Source of the DNA: Mesorhizobium loti CJ3sym
GTDB lineage: Bacteria; Pseudomonadota; Alphaproteobacteria; Rhizobiales; Rhizobiaceae
Direction of reading: 5' to 3'
Length of the DNA stretch: 64,000 nt
NCBI RefSeq assembly: GCF_000472785.1
Contig: NZ_AXAL01000007.1
Span: forward strand, 186,001-250,000
Positions within the stretch are counted from its first letter, which is position 1. Each line of letters begins with the position of its first letter. This document shows positions 8,501 through 16,814 of this stretch, piece after piece. The position numbers were made by a program, and so were the translations under genes. The notes under the pieces are model-generated. The model worked only from the letters and a program-made list of their open reading frames with translations. It did no database searches and was not told where the DNA came from.

Positions 8501-9232
8501 ATGACCTATTGCGTCGGCCTCAAGATCGATCGGGGGCTCGTGTTCATGTCGGACACGCGCACCAATGCGGGCATGGATTCGATCTCGACCTTCAAGAAGA
8601 TGCATGTCTGGGAAGAGCCGGGTGAGCGCGTCATCGTCTTGATGTCGGCTGGCAATCTGGCGACGACACAGGCGGTGGTCAGCCTGCTCGAAGAGCGCAC
8701 GAAAGCCGTGGCGGACCGCCGCGCCACACTGCTTGAAACGCCATCCATGTATCAGACGGTTCGGCTGGTCGGCGACACGGTCAAAGAGGTGATCGCGCAT
8801 TCGTCGCCCGCCGGCGAGAAGGCCGATTCCTATTTCAACGCCTCCTTCATTCTGGGCGGCCAGATCAAGGGCAGCCCGCCACGGCTGTTCATGATCTATC
8901 CCGAGGGCAACTTTATCGAATCGACCGACGACACGCCGTTCTTCCAGATCGGCGAGACCAAGTACGGCAAGCCGATCATCATCCGCGCCTATGAGCGCAC
9001 GATGAGCCTCGCCGAGACCGTGAAGCTGCTGCTGGTATCGTTCGATTCGACGCTGAAATCGAATCTTTCGGTCGGCTTGCCACTCGACCTGCTGTTCCTG
9101 GAAAAGGACGCTTTCAACGTCGGCCTGAAGAAGCGGATCGGCCAGGATGACCAATATTACCGCACGATCTCCGACGGTTGGTCGAATGCGTTGAAGACGG
9201 CCTTTGCCAGCCTGCCGGATTTCCCGGGGTAG
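8501..9232 (+). CDS. Anbu, proteasome-type N-terminal nucleophile peptidase
   Basis: The 243-residue protein belongs to Anbu, the bacterial branch related to HslV and proteasome beta subunits. It begins M-TYCVGLKIDRGLVFMSD. Removing Met exposes Thr1, the expected nucleophile; Asp17 of the mature chain (VFMSDTRTN) and the Lys pair in STFKKMHVW complete the catalytic set. MSAGNLATTQAVVSLLEER and LGGQIKGSPPRLFMIYPEGN are further family blocks. No ATPase partner gene is nearby, which agrees with the family. Its place after ATP-grasp, alpha-E and transglutaminase genes is the classic Anbu neighbourhood. Physiological substrates are unknown. Confidence 0.92.
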   Translation: MTYCVGLKIDRGLVFMSDTRTNAGMDSISTFKKMHVWEEPGERVIVLMSAGNLATTQAVVSLLEERTKAVADRRATLLETPSMYQTVRLVGDTVKEVIAHSSPAGEKADSYFNASFILGGQIKGSPPRLFMIYPEGNFIESTDDTPFFQIGETKYGKPIIIRAYERTMSLAETVKLLLVSFDSTLKSNLSVGLPLDLLFLEKDAFNVGLKKRIGQDDQYYRTISDGWSNALKTAFASLPDFPG

Positions 9233-9267
9233 GGCGGACAATCGGGGCCGCAGTTGCCTCATTGTAT

Positions 9268-9279
9268 TTAACATGTTAA
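9268..9279. promoter_or_regulatory. 12-bp perfect palindrome, possible operator
   Basis: TTAACATGTTAA is a perfect palindrome in an AT-rich pocket between the Anbu gene and the decarboxylase gene, 45 bp before the latter's start. It could bind a dimeric regulator. No regulator gene adjoins it, so this is only a positional guess. Confidence 0.35.
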
Positions 9280-9323
9280 TCAAAAATTCAACGGCTGGGC
9301 TTAGCGCCGCGCTGGGAGGACAC

Positions 9324-10739
9324 ATGGACAACGAGCAATTCCGCGACTGGTCAAGGCGCGCCGCCGACTGGGGCGCCGATTACCGCGCTGGCCTTCGCGA
9401 TCGGCCTGTAAGACCTGTCATCACGCCGGGCGAAATTTTCAGGAGCATTGAAGCATCCCCGCCCGAAGACGCCGAACCGATGGAAAAGATCTTCGCCGAC
9501 TTCGAAGACAAGATCGTACCGGGGATGACGCATTGGCAGCATCCGCGCTTCTTCGCCTATTTCCCGGCCAATGCGGCACCCGTCTCGGTGGTGGCCGAGT
9601 ACCTGGTCTCGGCAATGGCTGCGCAATGCATGCTTTGGCAGACGTCGCCGGCGGCGACCGAACTCGAAACGCGCATCGTCGACTGGATGCGTCAGGCGCT
9701 CGGCCTGCCCGAAGGTTTTTCCGGGGCGATCCAGGATTCTGCGTCTTCGGCAACACTCAACGCCGTACTGACCATGCGCGAGCGTACACTCGACTGGCAA
9801 GGCAACAAAAAGGGACTGGCCGGGCAGGGGCGCTTGCGCATCTATTCCTCGGATCAGGTGCACACCTCGATCGACCGGGCGATCTGGGTTTCGGGCATCG
9901 GCGAGGACAATCTGGTGCGCATTCCGGTCTCCGGCCGTTTTCGCGCCATGGATACCGCAGCCCTGGAGGCAGCCATCATTGCTGACCGGAAAGCCGGGCT
10001 GCTGCCGGCTGGCATCATTGCTTGCGTTGGCGGCACCAGCACCGGCGGTACGGACGACATTGCGGCCGTCGCTGATGTCGCCAGGCGGCACGGCCTCTAC
10101 CTCCATGTCGACGCGGCCTGGGCCGGATCGGCGATGATCTGTCCGGAATACCGACATTTCTGGACCGGTGTCGAAGGCGCTGATTCGATCGTCTTCAATC
10201 CGCACAAATGGCTCGGCGCGCAGTTCGACTGCTCGATCCAGTTCCTGCGCGATCCCGAAAGCCATGTCAGGACGCTGGCCATCAAGCCGGACTACCTCAG
10301 GACTCACGGCCATGACGGCATCATCAACTATTCTGAATGGTCGGTGCCGCTTGGCCGCCGCTTCCGCGCCTTGAAATTGTGGTTCCTGCTGCGTGCGCAC
10401 GGACTGGAAAACCTGCGCACCATCATCCGCAACCATGTCGCATGGAGCGAGGGCCTTGCCGCACGGCTGGCAAGGGAGACGGATTTCGAGATCGTCAGCG
10501 AACCGATGCTGTCGCTGTTTTCGTTCAGGCACAAGGCGGCGCCAAGCGCTGACGCCGACGAGCACAATTTGCGGCTGGTCAATGCGATCAACGACGATGG
10601 CCGTATCTACCTGACGCAGACGAGGGTCGATGGCCATGTGGCAATCCGCTTTCAGGTCGGCCAGTTCGAGGCAACGGCGCAAGATGTCGATACTGCCTTC
10701 GATGTGATTTGCGAATGCGCAAGATCACTTGTCGCCTGA
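9324..10739 (+). CDS. PLP-dependent aromatic amino acid-type decarboxylase
   Basis: The 471-residue protein is a group II PLP decarboxylase. The cofactor lysine lies in FNPHKWLGAQFDCS. Other family blocks are ITHWQHPRFFAYFPANAAPVSVVAEYL, the stretch QDSASSATLNAVLTMRERT, and LHVDAAWAGSAMICPEYRH. These match the aromatic-L-amino-acid / tyrosine decarboxylase group more than glutamate decarboxylases, but the substrate cannot be read from the sequence. I chose ATG 9324 because GGGAGGA lies seven bases upstream, although the frame is open earlier. It stands alone, without a matching transporter, so polyamine or acid-resistance roles have no support here. Confidence 0.88.
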   Translation: MDNEQFRDWSRRAADWGADYRAGLRDRPVRPVITPGEIFRSIEASPPEDAEPMEKIFADFEDKIVPGMTHWQHPRFFAYFPANAAPVSVVAEYLVSAMAAQCMLWQTSPAATELETRIVDWMRQALGLPEGFSGAIQDSASSATLNAVLTMRERTLDWQGNKKGLAGQGRLRIYSSDQVHTSIDRAIWVSGIGEDNLVRIPVSGRFRAMDTAALEAAIIADRKAGLLPAGIIACVGGTSTGGTDDIAAVADVARRHGLYLHVDAAWAGSAMICPEYRHFWTGVEGADSIVFNPHKWLGAQFDCSIQFLRDPESHVRTLAIKPDYLRTHGHDGIINYSEWSVPLGRRFRALKLWFLLRAHGLENLRTIIRNHVAWSEGLAARLARETDFEIVSEPMLSLFSFRHKAAPSADADEHNLRLVNAINDDGRIYLTQTRVDGHVAIRFQVGQFEATAQDVDTAFDVICECARSLVA

Positions 10740-10793
10740 CAACAAAACATGAGAACGGGGATCAGGGTCACCGCACTGCCTTAGAGGGCCAAT

Positions 10794-11198
10794 GTGAGCG
10801 CGAATGGCGAGAAAACAACAGAAAGCCTGACAGGCATTTGGCACGGGCGATATTTTTATCCGCGCAGCCTGGAGCCGGTCTCGTTTGTTGCGACGCTGAT
10901 CGAGACCGCTACAAGGCTCACAGGTGCAGTCCACGAACCCGCGTCTTCGCTGGATGGTTCGATGGTTTACGCGACTATACTGGGAGATTGCGCGGGGGCC
11001 ATCGTCACGTTCGTCAAGACATATGACAACCTCAAACGGAACCCACATCCGGTTGAATATAGCGGTGTTCTGAATGGTGATGCCACGGAGATTGAGGGAA
11101 CGTGGCGGATCAAGGGCTACTGGTCCGGCACGTTCCTGATGATACGTTCGCCCGGCAAGGCAGTCACCGTTTCCCGAAAAGCCGTCGAACAGGTCTGA
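10794..11198 (+). CDS. Hypothetical protein, beta-rich
   Basis: The 134-residue product starts with GTG (MSANGEKTTESLTGIWHGRYFYP). I do not recognise the family. Alternating hydrophobic residues and turns (GIWHGRYFYP, LTGAVHEPAS, GDCAGAIVTFVKTY, IEGTWRIKGYWSGTFLMIR) suggest an antiparallel beta-barrel of lipocalin or avidin type, with G-x-W near the start; this is inference. There is no signal peptide. It sits alone between the decarboxylase and glpR. The codon usage looks native, and the frame is clean over its length. Confidence 0.65.
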   Translation: MSANGEKTTESLTGIWHGRYFYPRSLEPVSFVATLIETATRLTGAVHEPASSLDGSMVYATILGDCAGAIVTFVKTYDNLKRNPHPVEYSGVLNGDATEIEGTWRIKGYWSGTFLMIRSPGKAVTVSRKAVEQV

Positions 11199-11277
11199 CG
11201 CACTCAGTCGGCATTGCACGGCGGTTTGCCTTTGCAATCAGGCGATTTCAATTAGCCGGCTTACACCTTCCCATCGC

Positions 11278-11310
11278 TTTCGTTTTCCGCTATAGACAAG
11301 AAAAACGAAA
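11278..11310. promoter_or_regulatory. Inverted TTTCGTTTT repeat before glpR, candidate GlpR operator
   Basis: TTTCGTTTT (11278-11286) and AAAACGAAA (11302-11310) are exact inverses with 15 bases between, ending 15 bp before glpR. The core TTTCG also recurs in front of glpD. DeoR-family GlpR proteins bind such elements, so this is a reasonable autoregulatory operator. Confidence 0.5.
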
Positions 11311-11325
11311 ACGGGGAGGTTCTCA

Positions 11326-12093
11326 ATGTATCTGTCGCCACGTCATGCCGAGATCATCCAGATGGCCAAGGACCATGGCCGCGTGCTGGTCGATGATCTG
11401 GCTAACCACTTCAACGTGACGCCGCAGACCATACGCAAGGACCTCAACGATCTCTGCGATCAGCGGCTGCTTTCGCGCATCCATGGTGGCGCATTGTTCC
11501 CGTCCGGTATCGAGAACATGGAGTATGAGGCCAGACGCAAGATCGCGGCGGACGAGAAGGAGGCAATCGGGCGCGCTGCGGCCAGGCTGATACCCGACAA
11601 TGCCTCGCTGTTCATCAACATAGGCACCACGACGGAGTCGGTCAGCAAGGCGTTGCTCGACCATAGCGGCCTGATGGTCATCACCAATAACATCAATGTT
11701 GCCAACAGGATGCGCATTTATCCCTCGATCGAGGTGGTGATCGCCGGTGGGGTGGTGCGGGGTTCGGACGGTGGCGTCGTCGGCGAGGCGGCCGTCGATT
11801 TCATCAGGCAGTTCAAGGTCGACTACGCCGTGATCGGTGCCTCGGCCATCGACCATGACGGCGCCCTGCTCGATTTCGATTTCCGTGAGGTCAAGGTGGC
11901 GCAGGCGATCATTGCCAACGCCAGGCATGTGATTCTGGTTTCCGACCAGACCAAATTCGAACGGACGGCACCGGTGCGCATCGGCCACCTCTCCCAGGTC
12001 AACACTTTCATCACCGACCGTTGCGACATCCCGTCCGTGCGCAAGATCTGCCAGGAAGCAGAGGTTCAACTGATCGAGACATCGCTCGCCTAG
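11326..12093 (+). CDS. glpR: DeoR-family glycerol regulon repressor GlpR
   Basis: The 255-residue regulator has the DeoR layout: an N-terminal winged helix-turn-helix (HAEIIQMAKDHGRVLVDDLANHFNVTPQTIRKDLNDLC, then LLSRIHGGALFP) and a C-terminal sugar-isomerase-like effector domain (LFINIGTTTES, VVIAGGVVRGSDGGVVG, VILVSDQTKFERTAPVRIGHL). GlpR represses glycerol genes and is released by glycerol 3-phosphate. GGGGAGG precedes the ATG. Location directly before glpD and the glpSTPQUV transporter fixes the assignment. An inverted TTTCG repeat in front of it suggests autoregulation. Confidence 0.92.
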   Translation: MYLSPRHAEIIQMAKDHGRVLVDDLANHFNVTPQTIRKDLNDLCDQRLLSRIHGGALFPSGIENMEYEARRKIAADEKEAIGRAAARLIPDNASLFINIGTTTESVSKALLDHSGLMVITNNINVANRMRIYPSIEVVIAGGVVRGSDGGVVGEAAVDFIRQFKVDYAVIGASAIDHDGALLDFDFREVKVAQAIIANARHVILVSDQTKFERTAPVRIGHLSQVNTFITDRCDIPSVRKICQEAEVQLIETSLA

Positions 12094-12126
12094 GCGCCGT
12101 CACAGGCCTCTCACGGGTTTGTGATA

Positions 12127-12180
12127 TTTCGTTTGACATTCGTTCTCATTTCGAAATAATTCCGCCACGGTTTCGTAAAA
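12127..12180 (+). promoter_or_regulatory. glpD promoter overlapped by phased TTTCG repeats
   Basis: A promoter TTGACA (12133-12138), 16 bases, AATAAT (12155-12160) lies 60 bp before glpD. Four TTCG elements overlap it: TTTCGTTT at 12127, ATTCG at 12138, TTTCGAAA at 12149 and TTTCGTAAAA at 12171. Their CG steps are at 12130, 12141, 12152 and 12174, that is 11, 11 and 22 bases apart, so all face the same side of the helix. Three overlap or lie between the -35 and -10 boxes, as a repressor array would. Confidence 0.7.
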
Positions 12181-12219
12181 AGCCACAAATGGTGCAATGC
12201 GAAATCGTGGAGGAGTTCG

Positions 12220-13746
12220 GTGGACACATCTTCAGTCCGGGACATTTTCGTCATAGGGGGCGGAATCAACGGTTGCGGCATCGCCCGTGACGCCGTTGGG
12301 CGCGGTTTTTCTGTCTTTCTGGCCGAGATGAACGATCTCGCCAGCGGAACCTCCTCAGGCTCGACGAAGCTCATTCATGGCGGCCTGCGCTATCTCGAAT
12401 TCTACGAATTCCGCCTTGTGCGCGAAGCGCTGATGGAGCGCGAGGTTCTGTGGAAGAACGCGCCGCACATCATCTGGCCGATGCGCTTTGTGCTGCCCTA
12501 TGCCAAGGGCCTGCGTCCCGCCTGGCTGATCCGGCTCGGTTTGTTTCTCTACGACAATATTGGCGGTCGCAAATTGCTGCCGGCGACCAAGACGTTGGAC
12601 ATGACCAACGATCCGGCGGGCAAGCCTCTGAAGCCGCTGTTTAAAAAAGCTTTCGAGTATTCGGATGGTTGGGTCAATGACGCGCGGCTGGTCGCGCTTA
12701 ACGCACGCGATGCCGCAGATCGGGGCGCGACGATCCGGACCCGCACGAAGGTTGTTGGCGCGCGCCGCGAAGGCGGCATCTGGACGATCAAGATCGAGAA
12801 CCTGCAGAGCGGCGAGACCGAAGAGGTCAAGGCCCGGCTGCTGGTCAATGCCGCCGGACCGTGGGTCGATCATGTACTCTCCGGCGTCGTCGGCCTCAAC
12901 GATGTGCACAATGTTCGCCTCGTGCAGGGCAGCCATATCGTCATCGCCAAGAAATTCGACGATCCGCGTGCCTATTTCTTCCAGAACAAGGATGGGCGCA
13001 TCATCTTCGCCATCCCCTACGAGGATGAGTTCACGCTGATCGGTACCACCGACCAGGATTATCCCGGCGATCCGCACGACGTGAAGATCAGCGACACCGA
13101 GATCGATTATCTCTGTGCCGCGGCCAGCGAATACTTTGCGCAACCCGTCAAGCGCTCGGACATCGTCTGGACCTATTCGGCCGTGCGCCCGCTCTACGAT
13201 GACGGCGCCTCCAAGGCACAGGAAGCGACGCGCGACTATGTGCTGAAGGCCGAGGGCGGCGAGGGCGCGGCCCCGATCGTCAATGCTTTCGGCGGCAAGA
13301 TCACCACCTATCGCCGGCTGTCGGAATCGATGCTGGAAAAGATTGAAGGTTTCCTCGGCAAGCGCGGCAAGCCATGGACTTCCAATGCGCCGCTGCCGGG
13401 CGGCGACTTCCCGGCTACCGGTTTCGACGCGCAGGTTGCAAAGCTCAAGGCGGCCTATCCGTTTCTCGATGCCCGGCTCGCCCGCCGACTGACGCGGCTC
13501 TATGGGACGCGTGCCCAGGTTCTGCTCGGTCTCGCCAAGTCCAATGCCGATCTTGGCCGGGACTTCGGCGGCCACCTCTATGAGGCAGAGGTGCGCTATC
13601 TCATTGAAAACGAATGGGCTGTGACATCTGAAGATGTGCTGTGGCGCCGGACCAAGCGCGGCTTGCATCTCAGCCGCGAGCAGGTGGCGGCGCTTGATGA
13701 ATTTATGCGCGGCATAAGCCGGCAGCATGTGGCGGCGGCCGAATGA
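12220..13746 (+). CDS. glpD: Glycerol-3-phosphate dehydrogenase GlpD
   Basis: GlpD oxidises glycerol 3-phosphate to dihydroxyacetone phosphate at the membrane and passes electrons to quinone. The 508-residue protein starts with the FAD-binding fold DIFVIGGGINGCGIARDAVGRG, followed by SSGSTKLIHGGLRYLE, LLVNAAGPWVDHV, and the C-terminal GGKITTYRRLSESML. The start is GTG, supported by GGAGGAG five bases upstream. It follows glpR and precedes the glycerol transporter, on the same strand. Regulation by GlpR is likely through the repeats over its promoter. The length matches the aerobic single-subunit enzyme. Confidence 0.95.
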   Translation: MDTSSVRDIFVIGGGINGCGIARDAVGRGFSVFLAEMNDLASGTSSGSTKLIHGGLRYLEFYEFRLVREALMEREVLWKNAPHIIWPMRFVLPYAKGLRPAWLIRLGLFLYDNIGGRKLLPATKTLDMTNDPAGKPLKPLFKKAFEYSDGWVNDARLVALNARDAADRGATIRTRTKVVGARREGGIWTIKIENLQSGETEEVKARLLVNAAGPWVDHVLSGVVGLNDVHNVRLVQGSHIVIAKKFDDPRAYFFQNKDGRIIFAIPYEDEFTLIGTTDQDYPGDPHDVKISDTEIDYLCAAASEYFAQPVKRSDIVWTYSAVRPLYDDGASKAQEATRDYVLKAEGGEGAAPIVNAFGGKITTYRRLSESMLEKIEGFLGKRGKPWTSNAPLPGGDFPATGFDAQVAKLKAAYPFLDARLARRLTRLYGTRAQVLLGLAKSNADLGRDFGGHLYEAEVRYLIENEWAVTSEDVLWRRTKRGLHLSREQVAALDEFMRGISRQHVAAAE

Positions 13747-13788
13747 AGAGGGTCTTGAGGTGATGCAGCAAGCCTGGGAGGAGGCGTC

Positions 13789-14868
13789 ATGCTTGAACTG
13801 AGGAACGTCACCAAGACAGTTGGTGCGGTCGAGCACATCAGCGACGTGTCGCTGACGCTTCAGCACGGCTCGCTCAACGTTCTGCTTGGACCGACACTGT
13901 CCGGCAAGACCAGCTTGATGCGGCTCATGGCCGGTCTCGATGTGCCGACCTCCGGCTCGGTCTGGTTCGACGGCCAGGATGTCACCGGCACGCCGGTGCA
14001 GAAGCGCAAGATCGCGATGGTCTACCAGCAATTCATCAATTATCCGGCGATGACAGTTTATGAAAACATAGCCTCGCCGCTCAGGGTAGCCGGCGTCGAG
14101 CAGGCCAGGATCGACAGCCAGGTGCGCGAGGCCGCGGGACTGCTCAAGCTGACGCCTTATCTCGACCGCACGCCGCTCAGCCTGTCGGGCGGCCAGCAGC
14201 AGCGCACCGCGCTTGCCCGCGCCATCGTCAAGAATGCCAGCCTGGTGCTGCTCGACGAACCGCTGGCCAATCTCGACTACAAATTGCGCGAGGAGTTGCG
14301 GGCCGAACTGCCGAGGATCTTTGCCGCCGCCGGCACCATTTTCGTCTACGCCACCACCGAACCGCACGAGGCGCTGCTGCTCGGCGGCAACACGGCAACG
14401 CTGTCGGAAGGCCGCATCACCCAGTTCGGGTCGACCATCGACGTGTTTCGCAAGCCGATCGATCTGGTGACGGCGAGAACCTTCGCCGATCCGCCGCTCA
14501 ACACTATCGTGCTGGCCAAGAAGGGCGCCGACTTCCTGCTTGAAGGCGGGGTCAAGCTGCCGGTGCCCGCGGAACTCGTCGGCATAGCCGACGGCAACTA
14601 TACGGTCGGCTTCCAGCCGCACCATCTCTCGCTCGAACGGCCCAATGCCTCCGCCGTGCCGGTGCGGGCCAAGGTCACGATCACCGAGATAACGGGGTCG
14701 GAGAGTTTCATCCATCTCGACTTCGCCGACGTCCGCTGGGTCATGCTGACTCACGGCATCCGCGATTTCGAGACCGACGAAGTGATCGAGGTGTTCATCG
14801 ACCCGCGTCACATCATGGTCTTCGACGGGCAAGGCCGCGCCGTCAGCGCGCCGAAGCTAGCGGCATAG
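13789..14868 (+). CDS. glpS: Glycerol ABC transporter ATPase GlpS, H-loop altered
   Basis: GlpS is one of two ATPases of the rhizobial glycerol importer (name as in Rhizobium leguminosarum glpSTPQUV). In its 359 residues I see Walker A GPTLSGKTS (34-42), a Q-loop in MVYQQF, a canonical signature LSGGQ (132-136), Walker B LVLLDEP (Asp-Glu 156-157) and a C-terminal TOBE-like regulatory domain. The switch region that normally reads VYVTHDQ is VYATTEP, so the catalytic His is replaced by T190. Together with GlpT's weak signature this predicts one good and one degenerate ATP site. It begins the transporter genes 42 bp after glpD. Confidence 0.9.
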   Translation: MLELRNVTKTVGAVEHISDVSLTLQHGSLNVLLGPTLSGKTSLMRLMAGLDVPTSGSVWFDGQDVTGTPVQKRKIAMVYQQFINYPAMTVYENIASPLRVAGVEQARIDSQVREAAGLLKLTPYLDRTPLSLSGGQQQRTALARAIVKNASLVLLDEPLANLDYKLREELRAELPRIFAAAGTIFVYATTEPHEALLLGGNTATLSEGRITQFGSTIDVFRKPIDLVTARTFADPPLNTIVLAKKGADFLLEGGVKLPVPAELVGIADGNYTVGFQPHHLSLERPNASAVPVRAKVTITEITGSESFIHLDFADVRWVMLTHGIRDFETDEVIEVFIDPRHIMVFDGQGRAVSAPKLAA

Positions 14869-14878
14869 GGAGCAAGCC

Positions 14879-15946
14879 ATGGCGCGCATCGACGTCAATC
14901 ATGTCAGGCATTCCTATCTGCCGAACCCGCAGAAGGATGCGGATTTCGCGCTCCGGGAAGTGCATCACACTTTCGAGGATGGCGGCGCCTATGCGCTGCT
15001 CGGGCCGTCAGGCTGCGGCAAGACCACGCTGCTCAACATCATTTCGGGTCTGCTGCATCCCTCGCACGGCCAGCTGCTGTTCAACAGCAGGGATGTAACC
15101 AATCTGTCGACGCAGGAACGCAACATCGCGCAGGTGTTCCAGTTCCCGGTCATCTACGACACCATGACCGTCTACGACAATCTGGCCTTCCCGCTGCGCA
15201 ATCGCGGCGTGCCGGAGGCAGACGTCGATCGCAAGGTGCGCGAGACGCTGGAGATGATCGACCTGGCGTCCTGGGCCAGGAAGAAGGCGAGGGGCCTGAC
15301 CGCCGACCAGAAGCAGAAGATCTCGCTCGGTCGCGGCCTGGTGCGCTCCGACGTCAACGCCATCCTCTTCGACGAGCCGCTGACCGTCATCGACCCGCAT
15401 ATGAAGTGGGTGCTGCGTTCGCAATTGAAGCAGCTCCACCGCCGCTTCGGCTACACCATGGTCTATGTCACGCACGACCAGACCGAAGCGCTGACCTTCG
15501 CCGACCAGGTTGTGGTGATGTATGATGGCGGCATCGTCCAGATCGGCACGCCGGCGGAACTGTTCGAGCGGCCGCGCCACACCTTTGTCGGTTATTTCAT
15601 CGGTTCGCCAGGGATGAACGTCATGCCGGTGGCGATCGAGGGCAAGACGGCAACGCTCGGCTCGCAGCGGATCGAGTTGCCGGGCGCTCCGAAGACGGCC
15701 AACGGCGCTGTCGAGCTCGGCATCCGCCCCGAATATATCAGGCTCGGCCGCGAGGGCATGGCCGTATCGATAAGCAAGGTCGAGGATGTCGGCCGCCACA
15801 AGGTGGTGCGCGCCAAACTGGAAGGCCGCGACATCGCGGCCGTCATCGGCGAGGACGAGACCGTTCCGGCTGAGCCGAAGGTACGCTTCGATCCGGCGGG
15901 CATCAACATCTATGCCGATTCCTGGCGTGTCGAGATGGGGGCATAG
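14879..15946 (+). CDS. glpT: Glycerol ABC transporter ATPase GlpT, signature motif altered
   Basis: This is the second ATPase of the glycerol importer (not the E. coli GlpT permease). The 355-residue protein has Walker A GPSGCGKTT (42-50), Walker B AILFDEP (165-166) and an intact switch VYVTHDQ with H199. The signature that should read LSGGQ is LTADQ (140-144), and the D-loop reads TVID. A C-terminal TOBE-like domain follows. It pairs with GlpS, whose signature is canonical but whose H-loop is lost. The start ATG follows GGGAGCAAGCC, 10 bp after glpS. Confidence 0.9.
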   Translation: MARIDVNHVRHSYLPNPQKDADFALREVHHTFEDGGAYALLGPSGCGKTTLLNIISGLLHPSHGQLLFNSRDVTNLSTQERNIAQVFQFPVIYDTMTVYDNLAFPLRNRGVPEADVDRKVRETLEMIDLASWARKKARGLTADQKQKISLGRGLVRSDVNAILFDEPLTVIDPHMKWVLRSQLKQLHRRFGYTMVYVTHDQTEALTFADQVVVMYDGGIVQIGTPAELFERPRHTFVGYFIGSPGMNVMPVAIEGKTATLGSQRIELPGAPKTANGAVELGIRPEYIRLGREGMAVSISKVEDVGRHKVVRAKLEGRDIAAVIGEDETVPAEPKVRFDPAGINIYADSWRVEMGA

Positions 15947-16813
15947 ATGGACAAGACCTGGAACAACAAGGCCTGGTTCCTCGTGCTGCCGGTTCTGGTG
16001 CTGGTGGCCTTCACCGCCGTCATCCCGCTGATGACGGTCGTCAACTATTCGGTGCAGGACACGTTCGGCAACAATGTCTTCACCTGGGCCGGCACCGAAT
16101 GGTTCGAGGAGTTGCTGTCGTCCAGCCGCTTCTGGGAAGCGATGGTCCGCAACCTGACCTTCTCCTTCATCATCCTAGCGATCGAAGTGCCCCTTGGCAT
16201 CTTCATCGCGCTCAATATGCCAAAAAAAGGCTGGGGCGTGCCGGTTTGCCTCGTCCTGATGTCGCTGCCGCTGCTGATCCCGTGGAACGTCGTCGGCACG
16301 ATCTGGCAGGTGTTCGGCCGCAACGACATCGGGCTCATGGGCTATTACCTCAACGCGATCGGTATCGACTACAACTATGTGCAGGATCCCTTCGACGCCT
16401 GGGTGACGATCATCATCATGGATGTCTGGCACTGGACCAGCCTCGTCGTGCTGCTCTGCTATGCCGGCTTGGTCTCGATCCCGGATGCCTTCTACCAGGC
16501 AGCCAAAATCGACGGTGCCTCGCGCTGGGCGGTGTTCCGCTACATCCAGCTGCCGAAGATGCAGCGCGTGCTTCTGATCGCCGTGCTGCTGCGCTTCATG
16601 GACTCATTCATGATCTACACCGAACCCTTCGTCGTCACCGGTGGTGGCCCTGGTAACTCGACGACGTTCCTGTCCATCGACCTGGTCAAGACCGCCCTCG
16701 GCCAGTTTGACCTCGGTCCGGCGGCGGCGATGTCGCTGGTCTACTTCCTCATCATCCTGTTGTTGTCATGGGTGTTCTACACCGTGATGACTAATTACGA
16801 CGCGGAGCGCTGA
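15947..16813 (+). CDS. glpP: Glycerol ABC transporter permease GlpP
   Basis: The 288-residue protein is a binding-protein-dependent permease with about six membrane segments, first at AWFLVLPVLVLVAFTAVIPLMTVV. The coupling-helix motif EAA appears as YAGLVSIPDAFYQAAKIDGASRWAVFRYIQLPKM, which contacts the ATPases. It belongs to the MalF/UgpA-like group. The start immediately follows the glpT stop. It should form a heterodimer with GlpQ in the inner membrane to import glycerol. Confidence 0.9.
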   Translation: MDKTWNNKAWFLVLPVLVLVAFTAVIPLMTVVNYSVQDTFGNNVFTWAGTEWFEELLSSSRFWEAMVRNLTFSFIILAIEVPLGIFIALNMPKKGWGVPVCLVLMSLPLLIPWNVVGTIWQVFGRNDIGLMGYYLNAIGIDYNYVQDPFDAWVTIIIMDVWHWTSLVVLLCYAGLVSIPDAFYQAAKIDGASRWAVFRYIQLPKMQRVLLIAVLLRFMDSFMIYTEPFVVTGGGPGNSTTFLSIDLVKTALGQFDLGPAAAMSLVYFLIILLLSWVFYTVMTNYDAER

Positions 16814-16814
16814 A

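Noticed and set aside
12355..14832. Minus-strand open frame of about 825 codons
   Set aside because: It lies wholly antisense to glpD and glpS, both with clear family motifs. Long antisense frames are expected in GC-rich coding DNA. Its residues show no domain.
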